A stretch of 64,000 nt of DNA. It comes from an uncultured Saprospiraceae bacterium. GTDB taxonomy: Bacteria; Bacteroidota; Bacteroidia; Chitinophagales; Saprospiraceae. Both the position numbers and the translations under genes were made by a program. The DNA is taken from assembly GCA_937926205.1 (NCBI GenBank), contig CALEYL010000041.1, positions 1 through 64,000 of the forward strand, in the 5' to 3' direction. Below are positions 36,668 through 44,949 of this stretch, one piece after another. Position 1 is the stretch's first letter; the number at the start of each line of letters is the position of its first letter. The notes under the pieces are model-generated. The model searched no databases, had not been told where the DNA came from, and saw nothing but the letters and a program-made list of their open reading frames with translations.

Positions 36668-37234
36668 ATGATGCTTTTTATCAAAAATATGGTTTGTATG
36701 CGCTGCATCCGCAGTGTAAGCCGCCTTTTATCAGAGGCAGGCATACCTGTGCAAAACATCCAGTTGGGGGAAGTAACGTTATTGGGTTCTCCTACCGCGG
36801 AGCAATTGAACTCCTTGCGACAAGCGCTGGAACTTGAAGGGTTTGAACTTTTAGACGACCGAAACAAGCGCCTGGTGATGGAGGTAAAAAATTTAGTGAT
36901 TAATGAAATACACCATGGTCTGAACAAAAAACCGGAGACGATGAATTTTTCGGACTTCATTGCCCGGGAAACAGGTCATGAGTATTCTCAATTGAGTAAA
37001 TTGTTTTCGTCGGTGGAAAGCCTTACGATCGAAAAGTACATCATTTCTCAAAAAATCGAACGGGTGAAGGAATTGCTGATTTACGATGAACTTACGCTTG
37101 GTGAAATCGCCTGGCAAACCGGATACAGCAGTACCCAACACCTGAGTAACCAGTTTCGGCAGGTAACCGGATTAACTCCCACACAATTTAAAGCGGAGCG
37201 CTCAAAAAACCGCAAGCCACTCGATGCCCTGTAA
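36668..37234 (+). CDS. AraC-family regulator with metal-binding-like N-terminus
   Basis: 188 residues. The N-terminal ~65 residues resemble an HMA fold (IKNMVCMRCIRSV with a CxxC pair, then short beta-alpha elements). The C-terminal ~100 residues are an AraC/XylS DNA-binding domain (LGEIAWQTGYSSTQHLSNQFRQVTGLTPTQFK). This architecture is common in Bacteroidota next to heavy-metal efflux genes. It is first in the metal island and likely senses copper or a related thiophilic metal through the two Cys and activates the downstream genes. Two ATGs in tandem (36668, 36671) leave the exact start open. Confidence 0.82.
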   Translation: MMLFIKNMVCMRCIRSVSRLLSEAGIPVQNIQLGEVTLLGSPTAEQLNSLRQALELEGFELLDDRNKRLVMEVKNLVINEIHHGLNKKPETMNFSDFIARETGHEYSQLSKLFSSVESLTIEKYIISQKIERVKELLIYDELTLGEIAWQTGYSSTQHLSNQFRQVTGLTPTQFKAERSKNRKPLDAL

Positions 37235-37336
37235 TCCTTAATCTTATACATCTCTTCCAGAATCCTGTACAGTCTGCCAGTGTCAATGCCCTGATCTTTG
37301 CAGTATGAATTGTTTAAACTAAAAATACTGCAAAAC

Positions 37337-38071
37337 ATGACACATGATTATGAAGTTTCAGGAATGACCTGCTCCGGCTGCGTTACGAAAGTAAAAACCC
37401 TGCTGGAGGCAATCCCCGGAGTGACTGCTGCATCTGTTAACATTGACGGCAAGGTACAATTGACGATGAACCGTCACATTGCCACAGATGAACTGCAAAG
37501 AGCCTTGAGCGATTTTCCACAATACAGCCTTAGCGAAGCTACCCGCAGTCACAGTACGCCGGTCCTCGCTTCAGCAGATGAGAACACCGAAAAAAGTTTC
37601 CTGGAAACCTATAAACCGATCCTGCTGGTTTTTGGCTTTATCTTTGGAGTAACCTTGCTGGCAGAGGTTGCTTCCGGGAACATCGTATGGGGGCGTTGGA
37701 TGCGACACTTTATGGCAGGATTTTTTCTTGTTTTTTCATTTTTTAAAATGCTCGATATTCCTGCCTTTGCGGCTTCTTACAGCAGTTACGACCTTTTAGC
37801 GCAACGTTGGCTGGGCTGGGGCTACATCTACCCCTTTGTTGAGTTGGCTTTGGGTGTGCTGCTGTTGCTTGATTTCAATCCATTGATTACAAATAGCCTG
37901 GTTCTTGTAGTAATGGGCGTCAGTACAGGCGGCGTCATTCAAAGCCTGATGGCAAAGCGGCGGTTTCAATGTGCCTGCCTTGGCGCCGTATTTAATTTAC
38001 CTATGAGCCGTGTCACCCTGTTTGAAGATGTGCTTATGGTGGCGATGTCGGGCGTGATGCTGCTGATGTAA
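37337..38071 (+). CDS. HMA-domain fused to MauE/DoxX-like membrane protein
   Basis: 244 residues from the ATG at 37337; a TTG at 37298 opens the frame, but GATCTTTG (37293-37300, a near -7 element) overlaps it. Residues 1-70 are an HMA domain with the metal site GMTCSGCVTKV. Four to five membrane segments follow (from ~90), with the pattern GRWMRHFMAGFFLVFSFFKMLD and WGYIYPFVELALG seen in MauE/DoxX-like proteins, and a conserved CACLGAVFNLP motif. It probably binds and moves a thiophilic metal such as copper across or within the inner membrane. It is part of the plus-strand metal island. Confidence 0.82.
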   Translation: MTHDYEVSGMTCSGCVTKVKTLLEAIPGVTAASVNIDGKVQLTMNRHIATDELQRALSDFPQYSLSEATRSHSTPVLASADENTEKSFLETYKPILLVFGFIFGVTLLAEVASGNIVWGRWMRHFMAGFFLVFSFFKMLDIPAFAASYSSYDLLAQRWLGWGYIYPFVELALGVLLLLDFNPLITNSLVLVVMGVSTGGVIQSLMAKRRFQCACLGAVFNLPMSRVTLFEDVLMVAMSGVMLLM

Positions 38072-38148
38072 TTACACTGTTATCCGGTAACTTCGTCCGT
38101 TCGCTATGCGGAGCTTAAATTTATTCGAAAATTCAGCGCATTATCCTG

Positions 38149-38156
38149 TATCTTTG
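38149..38156 (+). promoter_or_regulatory. Bacteroidota -7 element TATCTTTG
   Basis: Exact TAnnTTTG, with a TTCG at 38124-38127 as a plausible -33 (21-nt spacer). Transcription would start near 38161-38163. This rules out the GTG at 38156 and picks the ATG at 38168 as start of the next gene. Confidence 0.65.
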
Positions 38157-38167
38157 TGCCCATATTC

Positions 38168-38590
38168 ATGAGGAACTATCCAGGCATATTAATCTTTTTC
38201 ATGACCCTGTTTGCAGCTTTGCCTGCTAACACGCTTCTGGCGTGTGGTCACGATAAAGCTGCGGCAGGTAAAGAAGAAGTTGTTTCTGAAAAAACCTGCT
38301 GTAAAGAAAAGCCTCTAGCCGATGCTGCTCATTGTGCCGAAGAGGCGAACAGTTGCGGTCAAAACCACCCCGGCCAAAAATGTCCGGACCATAAAGGATG
38401 TTGCGGTAAAGGATGCGCCTGCCCTTGCGGGGTTTTATCGGGTAGTCATTCAGGGATTTTATTTACTGAACTTTCACTTGTACTTCCTCCTACCAGCGAT
38501 GCTACCATACGCGGGGCTTTCTATTTTGCCCGCCACATGCCGGAAGGAGCTTACCTCGCCATTTGGCAACCGCCACAATTGTGTGCCTGA
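38168..38590 (+). CDS. Secreted Cys/His-rich protein of the metal island
   Basis: 140 residues. The ATG at 38168 was chosen because the promoter overlaps the earlier GTG. A signal peptide (to about LLACG) precedes a segment with about 15 Cys and several His: TCCKEK, CAEEANSCGQ, CPDHKGCCGKGCACPCG. The C-terminus ends in a short hydrophobic block with IWQPPQ, similar to RAPP-type ends of small Bacteroidota metal-resistance proteins. No family name is known to me. A periplasmic metal sponge or chaperone for the efflux system is the likeliest role. Confidence 0.7.
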   Translation: MRNYPGILIFFMTLFAALPANTLLACGHDKAAAGKEEVVSEKTCCKEKPLADAAHCAEEANSCGQNHPGQKCPDHKGCCGKGCACPCGVLSGSHSGILFTELSLVLPPTSDATIRGAFYFARHMPEGAYLAIWQPPQLCA

Positions 38591-38804
38591 TGCAACGTCA
38601 GCCTGACGTCTGCCTTTTTATAAAAAATCACATTTTTAAACTTGTATCGCCTCTGCGCGCGTTGAGCGAAATCGAATCGACGAGTGAAGCTTCGGCTTAA
38701 CAAGGCATGTATATGCGGCTAATACGCGCATGTGTATGCAAGTTAAGCGAAGTCAAAACGAGCGAAGCCGCATCGAACGGAGCCGAAACTATTAAATTGA
38801 TTAT
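38591..38804. other. Intergenic region with weak hairpin and dispersed repeat
   Basis: ACGTCA/TGACGT (38595-38609) followed by a short T run could be a weak terminator. The rest contains gagcgaa(a/g)tcgaa-type units and aagccgcatcgaacggagccg, a common Bacteroidota intergenic repeat type. Confidence 0.4.
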
Positions 38805-39845
38805 ATGAAAAATTTACTTGTTGTGAGTTTTGCATTCGCTCTGTTGTTGACAGCCTTTTCCGGCTGCAACAGTGAAGCATCTAAGCAAAATGCAGAAAGT
38901 GTTGCAACCAACGCAAAGTACATCTGTCCAATGAATTGTGAAAAGGGAAAAACCTACGATCAACCTGGTTCCTGCCCTGTTTGCCACATGGATCTGGAGT
39001 TGGTAAAAGCTGAGGTTTCGGCAAATACGGCTGAATATTTTTCTGACTTTAAAACGAGTCCGGAAAAACTTGAAGCGGGGAAGCCTGGAACACTGACACT
39101 CATGCCCAAAATTAAAGGCAACGAAAGTGCTGCTGTGCCACTCGATTTAGTACATGAGAAAAAAATGCACCTCATTCTTGTGAGTGATGACCTTTCCTGG
39201 TTTGACCATATTCACCCTGAATATCAGGCTAATGGCGCTTACGAGATTAAAGTACTGGGCAGTGGAGACAGTTTTACAAATGGAAGAGGGCACTCTGAAA
39301 CCCGGTTTGATGCAGGGGGTAAGTTTCTGGCGTTTGCCGATTATAAGCCACTTGGCGCGCTGAATCAGGTAAACAAAATTGAATTCGAGGTTGCCGGTAC
39401 GCCCATGAAAGCAATGGCCTTTTCTCAGCCCAAAATGACCGTCACGGTTGATGGTTATACCCTCAGTCTGGAGGCAGGACATGAAGGAAGCGGTTTAACT
39501 ACTGGCGTTCAACAGCACATTCCCGTAAGCATCAAAAAGGGAGGCAAAGCCATTGATCCGGCTACTTTTGAAAACTATTTGGGAGAAAAAGCCCACATGA
39601 TCCTGATAGAAGCAAATACCAAAGCATTTATTCATACGCACCCTTCTGCTGAAGGTGGTGTGCTGGATGTCCATACCACTTTTACGGACCCCGGCATTTA
39701 TCGCGCCTGGATACAATTTCAAACAGAGGGCAAAGTACACACAGCTGATTTTGTAATAAAGGTCACTGCGGGAGAACCTGGTAAAGACGACCACGACCAT
39801 GACGACCACGGTCATGATCATGATGATACGCATTCCGGTCATTAA
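38805..39845 (+). CDS. Heavy-metal-binding lipoprotein with His-rich tail
   Basis: 346 residues. The lipobox is TAFSGC. Residues ~38-68 are a heavy-metal-binding (YHS-like) domain: YICPMNCEKG ... PGSCPVCHMDLE. Two beta-sandwich modules follow (~80-300), with His residues in WFDHIHPEY and FIHTHPSAEGG. The last ~18 residues are almost all His and Asp (DHDHDDHGHDHDDTHSGH). Lipid anchoring and many soft-metal ligands suggest periplasmic capture and hand-over of copper to the efflux pump encoded downstream. Confidence 0.82.
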   Translation: MKNLLVVSFAFALLLTAFSGCNSEASKQNAESVATNAKYICPMNCEKGKTYDQPGSCPVCHMDLELVKAEVSANTAEYFSDFKTSPEKLEAGKPGTLTLMPKIKGNESAAVPLDLVHEKKMHLILVSDDLSWFDHIHPEYQANGAYEIKVLGSGDSFTNGRGHSETRFDAGGKFLAFADYKPLGALNQVNKIEFEVAGTPMKAMAFSQPKMTVTVDGYTLSLEAGHEGSGLTTGVQQHIPVSIKKGGKAIDPATFENYLGEKAHMILIEANTKAFIHTHPSAEGGVLDVHTTFTDPGIYRAWIQFQTEGKVHTADFVIKVTAGEPGKDDHDHDDHGHDHDDTHSGH

Positions 39846-39901
39846 TCGGTTTTTTACACCGGATTTAACCATTCATTTTTATCATTTTAAATTTTAGGAA
39901 C

Positions 39902-40441
39902 ATGAAAAATCTAATTGTTTTAATTCTCGCCACTGTTCTGGGGCACGCTGTTATAGCTCAGGAGGCACCTGCAACGACACCTCAGAAAAAATCCTGTTGC
40001 GCCTCAGGTGAGGCAAAAGCCGGCGCTTCTTGCTCGTCTGATGCAAAAGCGGCAGCAAGTGTTACCCCGACGACTGCTGAAGCTCAGGCAAGGGGAACGC
40101 TGGTAAAGAAAACCGTAGCGGTTGACAGCAAACTGAAAACGGCCCAGTTTCTGGTATTGGGCAATTGTGGCATGTGCAAAAAGACGATTGAAAAAGCTGC
40201 ACTTGGCGCCAAAGCAACAACGGCAAATTGGGATTCTAAAACCGATATGCTCGATGTTAGCTTCAACGCTAAAAAAACCTCTGTAGACAAAATTCAAAAG
40301 GCCATTGCAAAAGCTGGCTACGACAACGCAGGCTATAAGGCTGATGACAAGGCCTACAGCAGCCTCCACGGCTGTTGCCAGTACGACCGCACCGGTGCAG
40401 CGGGCGGAACCAAATCCTGTACAGACAGCAAAGGAGAATAA
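39902..40441 (+). CDS. Periplasmic HMA-domain protein
   Basis: 179 residues. A signal peptide (to about AQEAP) precedes a low-complexity Ala/Thr/Lys segment with spaced Cys pairs (KSCCASGEAKAGASC). An HMA domain follows (~78-150; VLGNCGMCKKTIEKA ... VDKIQKAIAKAGYDNAGYKAD). A C-terminal HGCCQYDRT adds two more Cys and a His. It probably shuttles copper or a similar ion in the periplasm. It lies between the His-tailed lipoprotein and the pump gene. Confidence 0.82.
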   Translation: MKNLIVLILATVLGHAVIAQEAPATTPQKKSCCASGEAKAGASCSSDAKAAASVTPTTAEAQARGTLVKKTVAVDSKLKTAQFLVLGNCGMCKKTIEKAALGAKATTANWDSKTDMLDVSFNAKKTSVDKIQKAIAKAGYDNAGYKADDKAYSSLHGCCQYDRTGAAGGTKSCTDSKGE

Positions 40442-40455
40442 TCATTCTTTGATTC

Positions 40456-40496
40456 GTGTTGCCTCGGATAGATAAGTTTTGCTTCCGGGGCAACAC
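40456..40496 (+). promoter_or_regulatory. Stable hairpin between the HMA gene and cusA
   Basis: GTGTTGCCTCGGA (40456-40468) pairs with TCCGGGGCAACAC (40484-40496), with a single G-T wobble. No T run follows. It may tune expression of the large pump gene relative to the small upstream genes, or protect an mRNA end. Confidence 0.55.
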
Positions 40497-40541
40497 TACA
40501 ATATGGGAGTCTATTACCGGCAAACAATAAATAATCAACAG

Positions 40542-43500
40542 ATGCTCAATGCTCTGATCAAATTCTCTCTTCAAAACCGGCTTATTGTAGTTGCTGCCGC
40601 GGCTTTACTGCTCGTATGGGGAACCTGGACGGTGGTAAATCTGCCGGTCGATGTTTTACCTGATCTCAACCGGCCACGCGTGACCGTTTTTCTGGAAGCA
40701 GGGGGGATGTCGCCGGAGGAAATAGAAGCACAGGCAGTATTGCCGATCGAAATGGCGCTTAATGGCTCTCCCGGGGTAGAAGTGGTACGGAGTTCCTCTT
40801 CCCGGGGTATTGGGTTGGTATTTGTTGAATTTGACTGGGATGTAGATGTATTCCGGGCCCGGCAGTTAGTGGCCGAAAAACTATCAACGGTACCCTTGCC
40901 TACAGAAATTACCCCGGTTATGGGGCCGATTTCTTCGGTCATGGGGCAAATTATGCTCATCGGGGTAACCTCGGAAGCAGACAGCCTAAAAAAAGGTGAA
41001 ACCCTGAGCACCCCAGCGGATTTGCGCACCCTGGCTGATTTTACCATCAGACGCAGGTTGTTGGCTATCAAAGGCGTGGCTCAGGTAATCCCGATAGGTG
41101 GCGAGCGTCTGCAGTATCAGGTATTGGTCAGCAGTTCGAAACTTAAGCAGTACAACCTGACGCTCGAAGACATCAGCACCGCTTTGGGGAACGCCAATCT
41201 GAATGCTACCGGAAATTTTTTCAATCGCTTTGGTTCTGAAGTACTGATATCGGTTTTGGGACGTGCCAAAAACCTGGAAGACTTACAGCGCACCGTTGTG
41301 GTAAACCGCGAAGGTTCACCCGTCTTGCTCAGCCAGGTCGCTGACGTGAAATTTGGCGCAGCCATCAAGCGCGGTGATGCTAGTGTAAATGCCCGGCCTG
41401 CAGTTATTCTGACTGTTGAAAAACAACCCGGGGCAAACACAGTGGCCCTCACGGAGGAAATTGAAAAAGCCCTCACAGAGCTGCAGCCATCACTCCCTTC
41501 CGATGTGCGTCTGAACGGCAAGGTTTTTCAACAAAAAAACTTTATCCAAAACGCGCTAACTAATGTAGAACACGCTTTGCGTGACGGCTTTATTTTGGTT
41601 GTCATTGTACTGTTTTTGTTCCTCCTGAATCTCCGTACAACGCTCATTACCCTCACGGCCATTCCGTTGTCACTGGTCATTACCGCGCTTGTATTCCAGT
41701 GGTTTGATATTTCCATTAATACCCTTACTCTTGGCGGCCTTGCCATTGCAATTGGAGAACTGGTAGATGATGCTATTGTCGATGTGGAGAATGTTTTCCG
41801 GCGTCTTCGGGAGAACAGAACACTTGACCAGCCTAAACCCGCGCTGCAAGTCATTTATAATGCATCCAGTGAAGTTCGAAATTCGATTGTTTACGCTACC
41901 GTCATCGTTGTGCTGGTTTTTCTGCCCCTTTTTCAGCTCCAGGGCATTGAAGGCCGCATTTTTGCGCCGCTCGGTATCGCTTACATTACTTCGATTTTGG
42001 CTTCTCTACTGGTTTCATTGACGGTTACACCTGCACTGTGTTCCTATTTACTCCCCAATTCGAAACTCAATGAAGGAAAAGAATCCGGCCTCGTAACCTG
42101 GTTGAAAAAACAAGATTTGAAACTGCTTCATTTTGGTCTGAATCACTCCCGCGTGGTGATCGGAGCAGCCATTGGACTGGTATTAGCAGCCTTTTTTATG
42201 ATCACCCGATTTGGTACAGAGTTTTTACCCCCCTTTAACGAGGGGAGTTTTACGGTTAACCTTTATACCCCGGCTGGTACTTCTCTGGAAGAAAGCAATA
42301 AAATTGGCGCTGTCGCAGAACAACTTATTATGCGGGTACCAGATGTATTGTACACAGCGCGTCGTACCGGACGCGCTGAATTGGACGAACACGTAGAGCC
42401 GGTAAGCAATTCAGAAATAGAAGTAGAGCTGGTTGAAAATGCAAGACCAAGAACAGAAGTTGTAGCCGACATCCGAAAGCAACTTGCCAACCTTGGAGGC
42501 GTATCTGTGAGCATCGGACAACCCATTTCACACCGCCTTGACCACCTGCTTTCCGGAGTCAGGGCACAGGTTGCGATCAAGGTATTTGGTGAGGACCTCA
42601 CAGAACTTCGCGCTTTGGCCGGGCAAATCAAGGAGGCAATAGCTTCTGTGCCGGGGGCAGTAGATGTGCAGGTGGAGCGGCAGGTACTGACGCCCCAATT
42701 GACCATTCGCCTTGACCGCGCAGCATTGCAACGTTATGGTATGCAAACTGGCGAGGTCGCCAGCGATCTTGAAGTGTTGTTCAGCGGTAAAGTCGTCTCC
42801 CAAATTCTCGATGGCCAAAAAACCTTCGATCTTATCCTTAGAGCCGTGGCAGAAGACCGGGAGAACCTCGAAAATATTCGCAATACTCAAATTCATACGC
42901 CCGAAGGCCTGCTCATCCCACTCGAAAGTGTCGCCCACATCGAATACGAAAAAGGCATCAACTCGGTGAGCCACGAAAATGGCCAAAGGCGCATCATCAT
43001 TTCCTGCAATGTGCAGGGGCGTGACCTGGGCAGCACGGTAATTGCCATTCAGGAATCAGTTAAGGAGAAAGTTACGATGCCACAAGGCTATTTTCTCCAG
43101 TATGGCGGGCAATTTGAAGCACAAAAAGATGCTTCCCGGCTTATAGGAATACTGGCTGTTTTTGTTTTACTGGCTATATTTCTTGTACTGTATACCCATT
43201 TTCATTCCTGGCGAATTGTGTTGCAAGTCATGCTCAACATTCCCCTCGCCCTTGTTGGTAGTGTTGTGGCAGTTTGGCTGACGGGAGGGGTTTTCTCCAT
43301 TGCAACGCTGGTAGGCTTTATTACGTTGACCGGCATCGCATCCCGTAATGGAATCATGATGATTTCGCACTACTTACATTTGATAGAACACGAAGGAGAA
43401 CAATTTGATAAACAAATGATTGTGCGAGGTTCACTGGAGCGGCTTGTACCTGTTTTGATGACCGCTTTGGTAGCAGCTCTGGCTTTGATTCCACTTACTT

Positions 43501-43688
43501 TAGATGCACAGGCAGCAGGTAAGGAAATTTTATACCCTGTCGCAACCGTCATTCTGGGGGGCTTACTGTCTTCAACCCTGTTGGATATGATTGTTACCCC
43601 AACGGTATTCTGGGTATGGGGCAAGCAAGCGGTTGACGGGTATTTTGCTCAAAAGCATGATGTGCAGATTTCTCATGAAGCTTCCTGA
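40542..43688 (+). CDS. CusA/CzcA-type heavy-metal efflux RND pump
   Basis: 1048 residues from the ATG at 40542 (MLNALIKFSLQNRL); the frame opens at a TTG inside the preceding hairpin. Typical HME-RND layout: TM1 at the N-terminus, a large periplasmic loop, and TM2-6 with GGLAIAIGELVDDAIVDVENV carrying the acidic residues of proton relay in TM4. A second loop and the matching C-terminal TM set follow (LVGFITLTGIASRNGIMMISHY). It forms the inner-membrane trimer that expels metal ions by proton exchange, with the CusC- and CusB-like proteins encoded directly downstream. Copper/silver specificity is inferred from the HMA neighbours. Confidence 0.93.
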   Translation: MLNALIKFSLQNRLIVVAAAALLLVWGTWTVVNLPVDVLPDLNRPRVTVFLEAGGMSPEEIEAQAVLPIEMALNGSPGVEVVRSSSSRGIGLVFVEFDWDVDVFRARQLVAEKLSTVPLPTEITPVMGPISSVMGQIMLIGVTSEADSLKKGETLSTPADLRTLADFTIRRRLLAIKGVAQVIPIGGERLQYQVLVSSSKLKQYNLTLEDISTALGNANLNATGNFFNRFGSEVLISVLGRAKNLEDLQRTVVVNREGSPVLLSQVADVKFGAAIKRGDASVNARPAVILTVEKQPGANTVALTEEIEKALTELQPSLPSDVRLNGKVFQQKNFIQNALTNVEHALRDGFILVVIVLFLFLLNLRTTLITLTAIPLSLVITALVFQWFDISINTLTLGGLAIAIGELVDDAIVDVENVFRRLRENRTLDQPKPALQVIYNASSEVRNSIVYATVIVVLVFLPLFQLQGIEGRIFAPLGIAYITSILASLLVSLTVTPALCSYLLPNSKLNEGKESGLVTWLKKQDLKLLHFGLNHSRVVIGAAIGLVLAAFFMITRFGTEFLPPFNEGSFTVNLYTPAGTSLEESNKIGAVAEQLIMRVPDVLYTARRTGRAELDEHVEPVSNSEIEVELVENARPRTEVVADIRKQLANLGGVSVSIGQPISHRLDHLLSGVRAQVAIKVFGEDLTELRALAGQIKEAIASVPGAVDVQVERQVLTPQLTIRLDRAALQRYGMQTGEVASDLEVLFSGKVVSQILDGQKTFDLILRAVAEDRENLENIRNTQIHTPEGLLIPLESVAHIEYEKGINSVSHENGQRRIIISCNVQGRDLGSTVIAIQESVKEKVTMPQGYFLQYGGQFEAQKDASRLIGILAVFVLLAIFLVLYTHFHSWRIVLQVMLNIPLALVGSVVAVWLTGGVFSIATLVGFITLTGIASRNGIMMISHYLHLIEHEGEQFDKQMIVRGSLERLVPVLMTALVAALALIPLTLDAQAAGKEILYPVATVILGGLLSSTLLDMIVTPTVFWVWGKQAVDGYFAQKHDVQISHEAS

Positions 43689-43750
43689 AAAATGTAATGG
43701 GCCGAATAAAGTAAAGTCGAAATTGCAAACATTTAAACTCCTTTTTGAAG

Positions 43751-44920
43751 ATGCGATTAATTGTTAAAATATTGATGATTAGTGTTTTACCAGGAGTGGT
43801 GTCTGCCCAGGATGTCATTACTCCCGATCTTGCTGTCCGCTCGGCGCTCCAAAATCACCCACTTATGAAAGCAGCGACTTTCGAAGTTGATGCAAAAAAG
43901 TATGCGGAAAAAGCAGCATTCAACCTGCCTAATCCTGAAGTAAATGCGGAGAGCCCAACCGGTACTTTTTACGCAGTCGGCGTTTTACAGTCGTTTGAAT
44001 TTCCGACTGTATATCTCAGACAAAAACAGGTGGCCCGGGCAGAAACCGCATTGGCCAGAGCCGGGCAAACGGTGAGTGAAAATGATCTCCGTTATGCTGT
44101 TCGTTCGCTGTATCTGGAATTGCAGACGGCAGAAAGCCAGGGCTTGCAATGGGCATTTCGCGATAGCCTGTATCAGGCTGTTTTCAACGCCGCAGAGCGC
44201 CAGTTTGCCGCAGGAGAAATTGATTTATTGCAAAAAACAATCGTTGCAAACGAAGCAGGTAACATACACCAGGAACGCCTTGCTGCTGAACAACTAACCA
44301 GCGCTTTGCGCAGCCAGTTGATGCTGCTGACAGGATTAACTGAATTTGGCAAACTTTTGCCACTATTTGCTGATACCGCTGGACTGGCGACCCTCTCAGG
44401 CCCACTGGCTAATCCCGGGCTTGCCTACGAAAAGCAGACAGCTCAACTGGCAGAACAGCAGATAGGACTGGCAAAAAGCAAAGCACTCCCCAGTTTTTCT
44501 TTGGGCTATATGAATCAGGGAACGCGGGATACGCCCATCGATTACCGCTTTCGGGCCAGCGTTGGCATCCCTTTATGGGCTGGTCAATATCGTGTAGGGA
44601 TTAATGCTGCCAGGGTTGATAGCGAGGCTGCCAATGCCCGGGCCGAAGCAAAAAGCCGGGCCCTCGCAATGGATAACCAGCGTATCGGAATGGAAGTTCG
44701 TTCCGCGCTAAACCTGTTGCGGTATTACGAACAGGAAGCATTGCCGAGAAGCCGGATACTCATCGAGGCTTCATTGCGGATGCGCGAAGCCGGACAAATA
44801 GATTATGTTACTTTTTTGCGCACGCTTGATGAAGCTTTTGCTGTTCAACGCGATTATGTCGCTCAAATAGAGGCTTTTGAAAATGCACGCATTCAACTGT
44901 TATACCTCGCAGGCCAATAA
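43751..44920 (+). CDS. TolC-family outer-membrane efflux protein (CusC-like)
   Basis: 389 residues from the ATG at 43751 (a TTG two codons earlier opens the frame). A signal peptide ends near VSAQD. Long amphipathic helices with Ala-rich heptads in two similar halves match the OEP/TolC fold, slightly short for the family. It provides the outer-membrane channel of the tripartite metal pump. It is cotranscribed between the pump and adaptor genes. Confidence 0.9.
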   Translation: MRLIVKILMISVLPGVVSAQDVITPDLAVRSALQNHPLMKAATFEVDAKKYAEKAAFNLPNPEVNAESPTGTFYAVGVLQSFEFPTVYLRQKQVARAETALARAGQTVSENDLRYAVRSLYLELQTAESQGLQWAFRDSLYQAVFNAAERQFAAGEIDLLQKTIVANEAGNIHQERLAAEQLTSALRSQLMLLTGLTEFGKLLPLFADTAGLATLSGPLANPGLAYEKQTAQLAEQQIGLAKSKALPSFSLGYMNQGTRDTPIDYRFRASVGIPLWAGQYRVGINAARVDSEAANARAEAKSRALAMDNQRIGMEVRSALNLLRYYEQEALPRSRILIEASLRMREAGQIDYVTFLRTLDEAFAVQRDYVAQIEAFENARIQLLYLAGQ

Positions 44921-44949
44921 TTTTAATACGCTGAATTAAAATACCCGTT

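Noticed and set aside
36583..36837. An 84-residue frame starting upstream of the AraC regulator
   Set aside because: It overlaps the regulator gene in another frame and shows no family features.
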